Shown here: one piece after another, positions 46,434 to 57,639 of the stretch | Position numbering within the stretch: the first letter of the stretch is position 1 | How the letters are laid out: every line of letters begins with the position of its first letter | Source of the DNA: Methanoregula sp. | GTDB lineage: Archaea; Halobacteriota; Methanomicrobia; Methanomicrobiales; Methanospirillaceae | DNA length: 64,000 bases | Direction: 5' to 3' | NCBI RefSeq assembly: GCF_028679125.1 | Contig: NZ_JAJRCG010000002.1 | Location: forward strand, 62,001 to 126,000 | Made by a program: the position numbers and the translations under genes | Notes under the pieces: model-generated | Databases searched by the model: none | What the model was told of the DNA's origin: nothing | What the model saw: only the letters and a program-made list of their open reading frames with translations

Positions 46434-47270
46434 ATGCAGTACGGTTTTGTGACCATCTACTGGAGGGACATGATCCGGTTTGTCCGGTTCAAGACCCTGC
46501 TCATCTCATCGCTCCTCCAGCCGGCGCTCTGGCTCGCGTTCTTCGGCATTGCCATGGCGAGCAACTTCGACGCGATGATGGCGGGCATGCCGGTTCCTGC
46601 TGGTATACACTCTGTCGGGTACCTCACGTTCATGGCCGCCGGTATCATCGCGATGACAACGCTTTTTACCAGCCTGTTTGGCGGGATCGTGATCCTGTTC
46701 GACAAGAACTGGGGGCTGATGCGGGAGATCCTTGCAAGCCCGGTAGGCCGGAATCACATCATTGTCGGTATTGCGCTCTCCGGGGTAACAAAGTCCTTCA
46801 TCCAGGCCCTCATCATCATGGGCTTTGGCGTTTTGATCGGTGCTGCGTTCTTTGCCGGGTATGCGCCGCTCCAGATCGTGATTGGGATCCTCGGCATCCT
46901 CGCGTTCGTTGCCCTGTTCGCGCTGGGTTTTCTGTTCCTCTCCGCAGCGATCGCGATCTCGATGGAGAGCCCCGAAGGGCTCCAGGGTGTGATGACGCTC
47001 CTGACCATGCCGATCTTCTTTGCGAGCAATGCCTTGTACCCGATCGACAGCTTCCCGGAGATCCTCCGGGTGATCTCCCTGTACAATCCCATGACGATGC
47101 TCATCAACGGCATCCGGTACTTCGCGATCGGCCCTGACTTCTATGCCCTCGGACACCACTACGCCTTCACGCAGATGGATATCGCGCTCTCGTTCCTCGG
47201 GCTTGTCGTCTTCTCGGTTATCATGTTCGTTCTCGCCTGGTGGCGGTTCCGGAAGGCAGTGGTGACGTAG
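46434..47270 (+). CDS. ABC-2 type transporter permease
   Basis: Multi-TM protein downstream of the ATPase; ABC-2 pattern ...FGGIVILFDKNWGLMREILASPVGRNHIIVGIALSG... FFASNALYPIDSFPEILR. Confidence 0.92.
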   Translation: MQYGFVTIYWRDMIRFVRFKTLLISSLLQPALWLAFFGIAMASNFDAMMAGMPVPAGIHSVGYLTFMAAGIIAMTTLFTSLFGGIVILFDKNWGLMREILASPVGRNHIIVGIALSGVTKSFIQALIIMGFGVLIGAAFFAGYAPLQIVIGILGILAFVALFALGFLFLSAAIAISMESPEGLQGVMTLLTMPIFFASNALYPIDSFPEILRVISLYNPMTMLINGIRYFAIGPDFYALGHHYAFTQMDIALSFLGLVVFSVIMFVLAWWRFRKAVVT

Positions 47271-47401
47271 ATTCATCTCTCTGTGCCGGACCCGGTTGAT
47301 CAACAGATCCCCCGGAATTCCGTTCCAGGGTCATTTAAAAAACCTATACCCTTTTACACGGCCCGCCCCAATAATATCCCCAGCACAGAAGAGCATGGCC
47401 C

Positions 47402-49987
47402 ATGAAGGAAGAACCACAGATCCCGCTTGAAAAATTACAGGAGATTGCCGGCACGTCAGGTCTGGCATCCGACCGTGTCGAAGCAATGCGTACGCAGTAT
47501 GGCGCCAATGTCATGACGCCCCCGGTACGCGATCCTCTCTGGAGACAGTACCTCGAGAAATTCGACGACCCCATCATCAAGATCCTGCTCTTTGCGGTTG
47601 CCGTATCCACGGTCGTTGCTGTCGTGAAAGGCAGCGGTCTTCTGGATACGGTGGGAATCATTGCGGCTATCCTCCTCTCCACCGGGATTGCATTCTTCAA
47701 CGAGTACCGGAGCAGCAAGGAGTTCGATGTCCTGAATGCGCACCGGGATGATACCGCGATCAAGGTTGTCCGGGACGGCCACCCCACCAACGTGGCTTCG
47801 CGGGACATTGTTGTCGGCGATCTCATCCTCCTTGAAGCAGGAGATGCCGTTCCCGCCGACGGGTGGATCCTCTCTTCGGACGAGCTTGTTGCTGACGAAT
47901 CCGCCTTTACCGGCGAGAGCGAGCCGGTCAGGAAGAAGGAAGAGGAGCGTCTCTTAAAGGGGACGTATGTCACTGCCGGCAAAGGCAGGATGCTCTCCAG
48001 TGCCGTGGGCGATTCGGCACAGATGGGCCAGATTGCCGCAGCGCTGGGTATTGATCATGCGACCCAGACTCCTCTTGAGAAGAAACTCGAAGAACTGGCC
48101 GGCGTGATCAGCAAATTCGGGTACGCAATGGCCATCCTGATCTGCAGCACGCTCCTCATCCGCGGTCTCGTGACCGGGGAAGTGACCGGCCTCAACATCG
48201 ATACGGTCAACAATGTCCTGCATTACTTCATGCTCGCGGTCGTGATCGTGGTTGCAGCAGTGCCCGAGGGCCTGCCGATGAGCGTTGCCCTCTCGCTCTC
48301 CCTTGCCATGCGGAAGATGACCCGGGCGAACTGCCTTGTCCGCCGGCTCATCGCCTGCGAGACGATCGGGTCTGCCACTACTATCTGCACGGATAAGACC
48401 GGAACGCTGACAAAGAACCAGATGCTCGTGGCGTCTTCGTCTGCCGGCAATCCGGTCATAGCGGATTCGATCCCGGAAACACCCATAGAATGGATCACCC
48501 TCAACGCAGCGGTGAACGGTACTGCCTACCTTGACACGCATGATGGCAGGACCGTTGTCATCGGGAACTCCACGGAAGGTGCCCTCCTCCGGTGGCTTGC
48601 CGAATACAACCTGGACTATGCGCAGATCCGGGCCGAGCAGCACGAGACCAAACAGTTCCTCTTTGACGGGAACCGGAAACGGATGTCTACCATTGTCCGG
48701 ATTGAGGGCAGGTCATTCATTCTCGTGAAAGGTGCGCCGGAAATTCTCGCTGCGCTTTGTACCGAGAAGCCTGATCTCGAAGGCGTCTCGGTACTGGCCC
48801 GGCGTGCGATGCGGACGCTCGCGTTCGCCCACCGGGAGATCACCGGCAGCGACGAGAGCGAGACGAACCTTGTCTGGGATGGTTTTGTCGGTATCCGCGA
48901 CCAGCTCCGGGACAATATCGGCGACGCGGTTGCCACCTGCCAGCAGGCCGGTATCCGCGTGCGGATGGTGACCGGCGATAACCCGGAGACTGCCCGTGCC
49001 ATTGCGCAGGAATCGGGGATCCACAAGGGCGGGACCGTTGTTCCCGGCCCGGTCTTCCGGGCAATGAGCCCCGATGAGCAGGTGACCGCTGCACAGAACC
49101 TCGATATCATGGCCCGCGCCGAGCCGATGGACAAGCTGCTCCTCGTCCAGGCGCTCCAGAAGTCCGGGGATGTTGTCGCGGTGACCGGCGACGGCACCAA
49201 CGATGCCCCCGCACTCAAGCATGCCAACGTCGGATTTGCCATGGGCATTGCGGGAACCGAGGTGGCCCGCGAGGCAAGCGATATTATCCTGCTCGACGAT
49301 TCCTTTGCCTCCATCACGCAGGCAGTCTGGTGGGGCAGGTCGCTGTACGAGAACATCCAGCGCTTCCTCCTCTTCCAGCTGACCATCAACTTCTGCGCAT
49401 GTCTCCTGGTCTTCCTCGCGCCGCTCCTTGGCTACCAGGAGCCGTTTTCCATCATCCAGATCCTCTGGATAAACATCATCATGGACACGCTTGCGGCGTT
49501 CGCCCTCTGCTCTGAAGCCCCTCATGCAGGGCTGCTCAAGCGCCAGCCGATCCCGCAGAACGCGACCATCATCACGCCGTTCATGTGGCTCTCGATCATC
49601 GTGACCGGTGCCGTACTGATCATCGGCGGGCTCCTCCAGCTGGCAACCGGGTTCCTCGGCGGCTCAACACCGGAAGAGATCCGCACAGTCTTCTTCTCCG
49701 CGTTCATCATCGCCGCGGTCTGGAACGGTATCAACTGCCGGGCCCTTGACGGGAAGATGCCGGCATTCTTCAAAGGAAACCCGATGTTCTTTGTCATCAT
49801 GGGTCTCGTGGTCGTCCTCCAGATTGTGCTGGTGCAGTACGGCTGTGCGATCTTCAATACGGTCCCGCTCTCGGCACTCCAGTGGGTGACGATCATCCTT
49901 GCGACAGCATTCATCCTTGTTGTCGGGTTCGTGCTCAGGGTTGCATACCACGGATACATGGCAGGAAAGAGTTCTGCGCCAGCGTGA
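47402..49987 (+). CDS. Cation-translocating P-type ATPase (Ca2+-type)
   Basis: TTICTDKTGTLTKNQMLV, VVAVTGDGTNDAPALKHANVGFAMGIAGTEVAREASDIILLDDSFASI, VVAAVPEGLPMSVALSLS. Confidence 0.94.
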   Translation: MKEEPQIPLEKLQEIAGTSGLASDRVEAMRTQYGANVMTPPVRDPLWRQYLEKFDDPIIKILLFAVAVSTVVAVVKGSGLLDTVGIIAAILLSTGIAFFNEYRSSKEFDVLNAHRDDTAIKVVRDGHPTNVASRDIVVGDLILLEAGDAVPADGWILSSDELVADESAFTGESEPVRKKEEERLLKGTYVTAGKGRMLSSAVGDSAQMGQIAAALGIDHATQTPLEKKLEELAGVISKFGYAMAILICSTLLIRGLVTGEVTGLNIDTVNNVLHYFMLAVVIVVAAVPEGLPMSVALSLSLAMRKMTRANCLVRRLIACETIGSATTICTDKTGTLTKNQMLVASSSAGNPVIADSIPETPIEWITLNAAVNGTAYLDTHDGRTVVIGNSTEGALLRWLAEYNLDYAQIRAEQHETKQFLFDGNRKRMSTIVRIEGRSFILVKGAPEILAALCTEKPDLEGVSVLARRAMRTLAFAHREITGSDESETNLVWDGFVGIRDQLRDNIGDAVATCQQAGIRVRMVTGDNPETARAIAQESGIHKGGTVVPGPVFRAMSPDEQVTAAQNLDIMARAEPMDKLLLVQALQKSGDVVAVTGDGTNDAPALKHANVGFAMGIAGTEVAREASDIILLDDSFASITQAVWWGRSLYENIQRFLLFQLTINFCACLLVFLAPLLGYQEPFSIIQILWINIIMDTLAAFALCSEAPHAGLLKRQPIPQNATIITPFMWLSIIVTGAVLIIGGLLQLATGFLGGSTPEEIRTVFFSAFIIAAVWNGINCRALDGKMPAFFKGNPMFFVIMGLVVVLQIVLVQYGCAIFNTVPLSALQWVTIILATAFILVVGFVLRVAYHGYMAGKSSAPA

Positions 49988-50359
49988 GCTTCGGGCCTGC
50001 ATTTTTTTTACTCTGGCGAAAACCCGTTGTATGGTATATGATCACCCCCTTTTGTCCCACAGTCTGCCGACGGGACGGAGCACATCGTGATGCACTGGTA
50101 TCAGTAAAGTACAGATTTTTCACTCGTGTATAGAGGTAAGGCAGTACCCTCGCAACCGGGAGAAACCCCTGGAACGTTACACAATTAATTGCATGATGCC
50201 GACTGAGGGCAGGAAAATCGGGGTCTGAAGGATAAAATATCGGTACAGCGCACTACGTCTCTTCTGGAAAATATTCAGCAATCTGCGAGAAAAACAAAAG
50301 AGTACAGGTCTGACGATCCGATAGATACACCGGGGGAATCCCGGTCGCCGGAGGACTCT

Positions 50360-50740
50360 TCAGATGGTCTTCTTTCCCACGGTATTGATCAGGCGATGGA
50401 TCTCGGCAAATTCCTTCTCCGGATCGCCGCCCCGGTGCAGGTAATGGTCAGCCCCGCAATCGAGAGCGGTACGGATATCGGTACTCATGTTATACCCGGA
50501 GTACAGGATAATTAACGATGTGCACCCGTCCTTGCGCAGTTTCCTGACAAGATCGATGCCGGTCATGCCGGGCATGCGCCAGTCGGTTATGATAACATCG
50601 TACCGGCGCCCCTGCGTCTTCTCGATCGCTTTTGCGGCAGTACCGGAGATATCCACTGCAATGGCCGGATCGTCCTCGAGATCGAGACGGATAATATCCA
50701 GTATATCAGGATCATCGTCAACGAGAAGGATGTGTGGCAT
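50360..50740 (-). CDS. Response regulator receiver protein
   Basis: MPHILLVDDDPDILDIIRLDL ... YDVIITDWRMPGMTGIDLVRKLR. Confidence 0.92.
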   Translation of the reverse strand: MPHILLVDDDPDILDIIRLDLEDDPAIAVDISGTAAKAIEKTQGRRYDVIITDWRMPGMTGIDLVRKLRKDGCTSLIILYSGYNMSTDIRTALDCGADHYLHRGGDPEKEFAEIHRLINTVGKKTI

Positions 50741-50853
50741 TTTTGTTCCCGGCAGATATTCGTATCTTCTGTTACAGGACGGAGGTATTTATAAATTGTT
50801 CTTTTATTCCGGATTGTGCCGGGAAGGATCGGTTCTTGTGTAATAACGCCCCT

Positions 50854-52914
50854 TCACGGGGTCATCGCGGTAAACCGGTAGTAGGTTTCCGGTACCCGGA
50901 TCTCGAACCGGGCGCCGGCTCCCGGAATCCCGTTCTCCGTGAGGTCGATGCCTGTCAGGGAGAGGATCTCGCGTGCAATGAGCAGCCCGTGATCCCCGGA
51001 TCCGTTATTCTGCACGTCGAAGATCTGTTCCTTCTCTTCCGGTGAAAAACCCGGCCCGTTGTTCTCAATGACGATGAACAGCGTGTTGTCCTTCACGTGA
51101 TGGCTGATCCGGATCTCCGGGCTATCCGCCCTGTGCTCCTGCGATCTCCCGATGAGCCGGTCAAAGACAAGGGCCAGCTGGCCGTCGGCAAATATATCCG
51201 CATCCGGAAGATCGGTGCTGATCCGGACTGCCTGCTCATACCGGTGCACTACCCCGGCAACGAGGGCCGGGATATTCTGCCATACCGGGGGATGGCTTCC
51301 CAGGTCCTTGAACTCGCGGGTCAGGTTGATCTCGGTCCTGATGGCCTTTGCGGCCAGTTCCTGGTGATTGAGATAGTCAAGAAGGCGGGGATCGGTGATC
51401 GATCTCTTTGTCCTGCTGAGATAGGCAAGCAGGATCGTGATCTTGTTCTGGATGTCGTGACGGGCAATGCTGGTGTAGATATTGATCTTTTTATTGGCTT
51501 CCTTGAGTGCCCGGTCCAGGCGTATCCGTTCTGTCAGGTCGCGCGAGGAACCGTACACAAATTCCTTGCCCCGGTACTCAAGGTAGGTCAGGTGGACCTC
51601 GGCAGGGAACCGGGTTCCGTCCTTTTTTACCAGCGGGGTCTCATAGGATACCTGCCCGCCCTGTTTGAGTTTCTGCCAGACCTGATCCCAGTCGGTAATG
51701 GTGTAGCCGGGAACAATATCGCCAAGCGTGCAGTCCAGCAGTTCAGTTTTTCCGTACTGGAGTGCATCTGCCGCAACATCATTGGCATACCGGATCCGTG
51801 CATTCTGGGTGATCCAGAAGACCATGTCGGTAGACCTGTCCATGGCAAACTGGGCAAGGAGGAGCTGCTCTTCCATCTGTTCCCGCTGGGCAATCTCCTG
51901 GTACAGCTGCCGGTTGATCCCGCGCAACTCGTCCGTGCGGTGGACAATGGAATCCTCAAGGGTCTCCTGTGCGTTCTTCAGTTTCCGGGTGGCAAGAACC
52001 TGTTCGGTGATATCGATGCCAAACGAGTTGATGGTGTCAAGTTCTCCCCGCGAGTTGAATACGGCCCGGTCCTGCCATCGCAGGTGATGAAGTTCCCCGT
52101 TTGCCATGACAACCCCGTACTCGATGGTGCCGACCGGGTACTGCACGTTCAGGCCCGCGATGTGGGTCCGGATCCTGTCCGTATCCTCCGGTGAGATGAG
52201 GGGCTTGAAGGGACGGCCGACAAGTTCTTCCCGGCTCTTTCCCGCGGCGCGACAGTAAGGCTCGTTCACGTACTGTGTGATTCCCTCCGCGGTCCTCCGG
52301 ATAACATACTCAAATCCGTCATCAAGAAGGCCCGTGACGTCAAAGGATGCAGCTTCTCTCCGGTTTGAATCTGCGAGGGGATTGTCCATTTCGATGATAA
52401 CAGAGACCCCGGGTCTGCCGGTCTCAAATACGCCCGGGATCATAAGAAGCGTAACCGGCAGGATCTTCTCTCCCTGCCGCACCTGTGCCCGGATCCGCTG
52501 CTCGGTACCTTTCAGCACCGCTTTGATTGCAGCGCCCGGAGAGGTCGCGTCAAGGAACCGGACCGGCAGGTTCTCGATGGGGAGTCCCGTGAGCTGATCT
52601 CTGGCCATACCAACAAGAGTGCCGAACTCCTGGTTGTGGTCTGTTACCTTCCCGTCCTGGTTGGTAACAAAGAACGGGCGGGTACAGAATTTCCTCAGGG
52701 ATGCGACCGGAAGCCGTTCGGAGAGGAAAAAAACCTTGGAGGTTCCTTTCCTGCGCCCGTCAACAGAACCCTGGATCTGGAGAATGTCCATGTACTTGGC
52801 AACCGTGTTCCGGTTCATATTGAGCATACCTGTGATCTCGGTTATGCTCAGACCCTCCCGGTTGGCTGAAAGCAGTTCCTTGATCCGGAGAATTTCAGCC
52901 TGGTACTTTTCCAT
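50854..52914 (-). CDS. PAS-domain sensor histidine kinase-like protein with N-terminal winged-HTH segment
   Basis: SITEITGMLNMNRNTVAKYMDILQIQGSVDGRRKG HTH; several PAS segments; HDIQNKITILLAYL, VIENNGPGFSPEEKEQIF. Confidence 0.88.
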   Translation of the reverse strand: MEKYQAEILRIKELLSANREGLSITEITGMLNMNRNTVAKYMDILQIQGSVDGRRKGTSKVFFLSERLPVASLRKFCTRPFFVTNQDGKVTDHNQEFGTLVGMARDQLTGLPIENLPVRFLDATSPGAAIKAVLKGTEQRIRAQVRQGEKILPVTLLMIPGVFETGRPGVSVIIEMDNPLADSNRREAASFDVTGLLDDGFEYVIRRTAEGITQYVNEPYCRAAGKSREELVGRPFKPLISPEDTDRIRTHIAGLNVQYPVGTIEYGVVMANGELHHLRWQDRAVFNSRGELDTINSFGIDITEQVLATRKLKNAQETLEDSIVHRTDELRGINRQLYQEIAQREQMEEQLLLAQFAMDRSTDMVFWITQNARIRYANDVAADALQYGKTELLDCTLGDIVPGYTITDWDQVWQKLKQGGQVSYETPLVKKDGTRFPAEVHLTYLEYRGKEFVYGSSRDLTERIRLDRALKEANKKINIYTSIARHDIQNKITILLAYLSRTKRSITDPRLLDYLNHQELAAKAIRTEINLTREFKDLGSHPPVWQNIPALVAGVVHRYEQAVRISTDLPDADIFADGQLALVFDRLIGRSQEHRADSPEIRISHHVKDNTLFIVIENNGPGFSPEEKEQIFDVQNNGSGDHGLLIAREILSLTGIDLTENGIPGAGARFEIRVPETYYRFTAMTP

Positions 52915-53085
52915 ATTCTTACCGTATCACAGTGTATGTTTCGCGGGAGTATAAACGCATCGATTTTGCCAAGCATATCTGCATGGCAAATAAGTTCTAT
53001 TATAAACAAAATCACTCACAAATATGTTTGCTGCAATGAAACGCATGGCAGATAAAAATTGTGCTGCAAACTTCTGGTGACGAAA

Positions 53086-53241
53086 ATGACCGATGACATG
53101 ACACAAATTGCCCCCACAGGAGGGATCTCCCCCGCCTATGGTCTTCACGACGGATTACAGGAACATATGCAGACATTATCCCGGTTATCGACCGCCCTGG
53201 ATGAGTACTTTGCCCTGCGGACGATGGGCAGTCCGAAATAA
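53086..53241 (+). CDS. Small hypothetical protein (51 aa) at head of AceTr-chemotaxis operon
   Basis: MTDDMTQIAPTGGISPAYGLHDGLQEHMQTLSRLSTALDEYFALRTMGSPK. Confidence 0.5.
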   Translation: MTDDMTQIAPTGGISPAYGLHDGLQEHMQTLSRLSTALDEYFALRTMGSPK

Positions 53242-53255
53242 TGGAGTGAAAAACC

Positions 53256-53429
53256 ATGATATCAACCGACATGAAGATGAGGAGTCCCGCGGGATTCTGG
53301 CGTGACGTGCCAATCGTGATCGGGTCTTCGTCATCGGATGCAAATCGCGCCCAGCTCCTGTATGGCTGGTTGCGCTCTACGGGAATGGATGAGATGAATG
53401 AGATCAAGGGAATGGTGATTGTAGAATGA
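53256..53429 (+). CDS. Small hypothetical protein (57 aa), ATGA-coupled to AceTr gene
   Basis: [64 protein letters not shown] upstream; stop overlaps the next ATG; not in ORF track. Confidence 0.5.
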   Translation: MISTDMKMRSPAGFWRDVPIVIGSSSSDANRAQLLYGWLRSTGMDEMNEIKGMVIVE

Positions 53430-54022
53430 CAGAAGCAGTTGATGAAGTATTCTTAAACGAGATTAAAATTACTGACCGAACGGCGAACGCGGGCGCACTG
53501 GGCCTGATGGCATTCGGGATGACAACGATCATCCTGAACCTGCACAATGCAGGGCTCTTCGGGATGGGTTCCGTCATCTTTGCCATGGGTATATTCTATG
53601 GCGGTCTTGCACAGGTAATTGTGGGAATCCTGGAATGGAAGAAGAGCAACACGTTCGGTATGGCCGCGTTCGTATCATACGGATTCTTCTGGATCATACT
53701 GGTGATGATACTCCTGATGCCAACGCTTGGATGGACCCCTGCGTTCGACAAGATGTCGTTCGTTGCATTCCTGACCCTCTGGGGCATCTTCTCGCTCGTG
53801 ATGTTCGTCATCACCCTGCGGCTCTCGAAAGCCCTCCAGGTAGTATTCGGATCGGTTGTGATCCTGTTCTTCATGCTCGCCATAGGAAATTTCCTGGGCA
53901 GCCAGCTGATCCTGACGTTCGCTGGAATAGAGGGAATCATCTGCGGAGCAACAGCCCTGTACACGGGTCTTGGTGAAGTCATGAATGAAGTATACAAAGA
54001 GAAAATTGTCAAACTCGGGTGA
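53426..54022 (+). CDS. GPR1/FUN34/YaaH (AceTr/SatP) family transporter
   Basis: [25 protein letters not shown] ... [35 protein letters not shown]. Confidence 0.9.
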   Translation: MTEAVDEVFLNEIKITDRTANAGALGLMAFGMTTIILNLHNAGLFGMGSVIFAMGIFYGGLAQVIVGILEWKKSNTFGMAAFVSYGFFWIILVMILLMPTLGWTPAFDKMSFVAFLTLWGIFSLVMFVITLRLSKALQVVFGSVVILFFMLAIGNFLGSQLILTFAGIEGIICGATALYTGLGEVMNEVYKEKIVKLG

Positions 54023-54027
54023 TTACG

Positions 54028-55506
54028 ATGGTAGATGTAAACGAATTCAATGAGATGTTTGAAAGGAACCCGCTCGCCCAGGTACTTATCGATGCCGACC
54101 TGAAGATCCAGTTGGTGAATGAGGCCTTTACAAAACTGGTCGGGTTCAGCAAGGACCGACTGCTCGCGATCCGGATAAGTGATCTCCGGTCACAGAACAT
54201 GATCAAGTACCTGAAGGATTCAGGACAGACCATCCAGGATGCAATTACCACAAAACGGGTATCTCATGGCGAGAGCACCATTGATACCCCCTCCGGGATG
54301 CACGTCATTGTCAGGGCAAACATCCCCCTCATGGATGAAAAGGGGAATGTGAAGTACGTCTATGTTACGTACAACGAAATCACAAAGATTGTAAAGTCCC
54401 AGCAGTTTATGGAAAAACAGGTTGATGCGCTTTCACAGGGTTATGCCAAGATGGCCGCAGGCGACCTGACGATCCGTCTCCAGCTCCAGGAACCTGATGA
54501 AGATACAAAAGATGTGAATACCCAGATCATCAAGCTCCGGGATGCTGTCCGTGGCATCGTCATCAGCCTTGAGAAGAACATCGGTGATGTCAACAAACAG
54601 ATGCTGAACCTGACTTCGACTGCAGATAATGCTTCGAAGAGCGTTGAGGATGCATCCAAGAGCGTCAACCAGATTGCCAAGAATGCCGGTGTTGTCTCCG
54701 AGAATGCACAGAAATCCTCGGAAGGCATCGAGCAGATGTCAAAGGCCATGCAGGACATGAGCGCAGCAGTCGAGGAAATTACCTCCAGCATGGAGAGCGT
54801 CTCGTCCCAGGCAAACACGGCTAAAGATTCGGCAAGGACCGGCGCAGTCCTTGCGGAGAACGTCAACAAGGACATGATGGACATCACCACTCAATCCGGC
54901 GTGACCTACGAGGTCATCAAGGAGATCGAGAAGCAGATGACCGATATCGGCAAGATCATCGTCCTGATCCGTGACCTCGCCAGCCAGACCAACCTGCTCG
55001 CCCTTAATGCGGCGATCGAGGCAGCCCGTGCGGGAGAGCACGGCCGGGGCTTTGCCGTAGTGGCATCGGAAGTCAAGTCGCTGGCCCAGGAGTCCCGGTC
55101 AAGCGCAGAGAAGATCGAGGAGATGATCACACAGCTCAACATTGCCACCAAGAAGGCAGCGGATGGGATGGAAGGAGCCCAGGTCCTGGTCAAGAAAGGT
55201 GTCGAGGAGTCTAAGCAGGCCCTTGAAGCATTCAAGACCATCCAGAAAGCGGCCGAGGCCGTTGCGAACAGCGCTTCGGAAGTCGCTGCGGCAACCGAGG
55301 AACAGGCAGCAACCACGGAAGAGATCACCGCAAGCGTGCACGAAGTGGCAAGCCTGATCGAGCGGACCGCCAAGGAGTCCGGGGACACGGCCGCGGCAAC
55401 AGAAGAGTCCGCTGCAGCCATCGATGAGATCACGCGGATGATCCAGACCGTCAACGATGTCGCCGTCGAGGCAATGGAAGCCAACAAGAAATTCAAGGTG
55501 GAATGA
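54028..55506 (+). CDS. Methyl-accepting chemotaxis protein with PAS domain, no clear TM segment
   Basis: PAS-like N-terminus; MCP hairpin [53 protein letters not shown]. Confidence 0.94.
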   Translation: MVDVNEFNEMFERNPLAQVLIDADLKIQLVNEAFTKLVGFSKDRLLAIRISDLRSQNMIKYLKDSGQTIQDAITTKRVSHGESTIDTPSGMHVIVRANIPLMDEKGNVKYVYVTYNEITKIVKSQQFMEKQVDALSQGYAKMAAGDLTIRLQLQEPDEDTKDVNTQIIKLRDAVRGIVISLEKNIGDVNKQMLNLTSTADNASKSVEDASKSVNQIAKNAGVVSENAQKSSEGIEQMSKAMQDMSAAVEEITSSMESVSSQANTAKDSARTGAVLAENVNKDMMDITTQSGVTYEVIKEIEKQMTDIGKIIVLIRDLASQTNLLALNAAIEAARAGEHGRGFAVVASEVKSLAQESRSSAEKIEEMITQLNIATKKAADGMEGAQVLVKKGVEESKQALEAFKTIQKAAEAVANSASEVAAATEEQAATTEEITASVHEVASLIERTAKESGDTAAATEESAAAIDEITRMIQTVNDVAVEAMEANKKFKVE

Positions 55507-56057
55507 GCGGGAGGAAATTGCCCATGACAGCAAAGGTAAGCGAACCTGTTGCAACGGCAAAAACTTCCGTTACTACCGAGAAAATGGCTGACACGATCCA
55601 GGTTGTGGAGTTCGTACTCGGGAGCGAGCACTTCGCAGTCGACCTGTTCGACGTGAAGGAGGTGGTGGAGTACACCACCATCACCAAGCTTCCCAATGTC
55701 CCCACCTACGTGAGGGGCATCATCGACCTGCGGGGCGAGATCACCATGATCGTCGACCTGAAGGGGCGCCTGAACATCACTGAAGCGAGCATGACCTCTG
55801 TCGACGCATCGCGGATCATTGTCCTCGATGACAAGATTGCAAAGTCGAAGATCGGTATTCTCGTCGACGACGTAACCTCCGTATCGACATTCGAGAACAA
55901 CCAGGTGGATTATACCTCCGCTTCCGTGAGCAAGGAAGAGACCTCCATCATCGGGATCATCAAGCGGAAGATCAAGGTCAAGGACAAGGAGATCAACGAA
56001 CTGATCATCTGGGTTGATATCAAGCAGCTGCTCAGCAACATTGACTCCACCCTCTGA
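55503..56057 (+). CDS. cheW: Chemotaxis protein CheW
   Basis: [57 protein letters not shown]. Confidence 0.94.
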   Translation: MSGRKLPMTAKVSEPVATAKTSVTTEKMADTIQVVEFVLGSEHFAVDLFDVKEVVEYTTITKLPNVPTYVRGIIDLRGEITMIVDLKGRLNITEASMTSVDASRIIVLDDKIAKSKIGILVDDVTSVSTFENNQVDYTSASVSKEETSIIGIIKRKIKVKDKEINELIIWVDIKQLLSNIDSTL

Positions 56058-56059
56058 CG

Positions 56060-57523
56060 GTGAGTGAGGCGGATTGGATGATCCACGTGCTGTGTGTGGA
56101 CGATGAGCCGGATCTGCTGGCGATAACAAAGGCATTCCTTGAGCTGCCAGGTACCATCGCTGTTGATACGGCCACATCAGCACAACAGGCCCTGGAGATG
56201 CTGGGACTCGTATCCTATGATGCGCTGGTCTCGGATTTCCAGATGCCCGGGATGGATGGGATTGCACTTCTGGTCCGGATACGAAAAGACCAGGGCGATC
56301 TCCCGTTTATTCTTTTTACCGGAAGAGGGAGAGAGGAGATCGTGATTGAGGCGCTGAACCAGGGTGCCGATTTTTACCTGCAGAAGGGTGGCGATCCCAA
56401 ATCCCAGTTCACTGAGTTGTACCACAAGATCCTCCAGGCGGTCAGCAGGAGGGAGGCGGATGAAAAATTCCGCATTCTTATTGAAGAATCGCTTGTCGGC
56501 GTGTATATCATCAAGGATGACCGGTTTCTCCATGTCAATGACCGGCTTGCGGCACTGTTCGGGTATACACCGGATGAGATCATCCATGATCTTCGCGTGA
56601 GCGATCTCGTTGCAATGGAAGACCGGGACCTGGTGGCATCAAACCTCCAGATGCGCTTCTCCGGGGAACAGAAGAGCGTGCACTATGCATTCAGGGGCAG
56701 GCACCGGGACGGGGGAAGCATTGATGTGGAGGTAGCCGGGACCCGGGCGGTATTCCATGGCCAGCCCATTGTTGTCGGGACGCTCATGGAGATGACCGGG
56801 TTCCGTAAGGTCGACCGGGACCTGATCCTCGCCAACCGGAAGATCCAGCTTCTCAACACGCTGACCCGGCATGATATTGCCAACCGGCTCACGGTGCTCC
56901 GTGCAAGGCTCATGACGGTAAAGAAGCACTGTGCCGATCCTGTCCTCCGGAAGCAACTGGAAAAAGTTGACGATGCGGGAAAGGACATCTACAATCTCCT
57001 GGAAACCGCCCGTATTTACCAGGAGATCGGTGTCATCACTCCCCAGTGGCAGAACGTACATGAGATCATTACAACCGAATGGAAACGGATGGCAATGCCT
57101 TCCCCCACCCTCTCCCTGATGCTGGGGGGGCTCGAAGTCTGTGCCGATCCGCTGCTGGACCGGGTTTTTGCAAATCTCCTGGAGAACACGGTGCGTCACG
57201 GCGTTCATGTCACGGAAATCCGCGTCTCGTGCCGGAGGTCCGGTGCGGGTATGACCGTTATCTGGGAGGACAATGGTGTCGGGATCGCCGCGGATCTCAA
57301 GGAGCGGATATTCGAAGAGGGATTTGGTACGAATACCGGTCTGGGGCTCTTCCTCTGCCGGGAGATCGTGTCCGGTACCGGGATCACGATAACCGAGACC
57401 GGGATACCGGGCAAAGGTGCACGGTTCGAGTTTTTCATACCGGAACACAACTGGAGGGTCTCGGGCGATTCCCTGGGGGTGAGCGTCAATTCCCTGATTG
57501 AAAAGACCAATACGCAGTCGTAA
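56060..57523 (+). CDS. Receiver-PAS-histidine kinase-like protein
   Basis: VLCVDDEPDLLAITKAFL ... YDALVSDFQMPGMDGIALL; PAS; LLNTLTRHDIANRLTVLRA; VIWEDNGVGIAADLKERIFEEGFGTNTGLGLFLCREIV. Confidence 0.9.
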   Translation: MSEADWMIHVLCVDDEPDLLAITKAFLELPGTIAVDTATSAQQALEMLGLVSYDALVSDFQMPGMDGIALLVRIRKDQGDLPFILFTGRGREEIVIEALNQGADFYLQKGGDPKSQFTELYHKILQAVSRREADEKFRILIEESLVGVYIIKDDRFLHVNDRLAALFGYTPDEIIHDLRVSDLVAMEDRDLVASNLQMRFSGEQKSVHYAFRGRHRDGGSIDVEVAGTRAVFHGQPIVVGTLMEMTGFRKVDRDLILANRKIQLLNTLTRHDIANRLTVLRARLMTVKKHCADPVLRKQLEKVDDAGKDIYNLLETARIYQEIGVITPQWQNVHEIITTEWKRMAMPSPTLSLMLGGLEVCADPLLDRVFANLLENTVRHGVHVTEIRVSCRRSGAGMTVIWEDNGVGIAADLKERIFEEGFGTNTGLGLFLCREIVSGTGITITETGIPGKGARFEFFIPEHNWRVSGDSLGVSVNSLIEKTNTQS

Positions 57524-57639
57524 GACGTGTTCTTTTTCAGATCCCCGAACCGGGAATCTTCCTCCCATCAATTAGTTTTTCCGTTTACAAAAAAAGGGTT
57601 GCCGGATTTATATCCGGGTATGGGAGAAACAGCTCTCGT

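Noticed and set aside
45395-46456. 353-aa minus-strand ORF antisense to the ABC ATPase
   Set aside because: Sense strand is a clear ABC ATPase; antisense translation is low-complexity His/Asp/Pro-rich noise
54906-56267. 453-aa minus-strand ORF antisense to MCP/CheW
   Set aside because: Overlaps two clear chemotaxis genes; Ser/Ala/Arg-rich antisense translation without motifs
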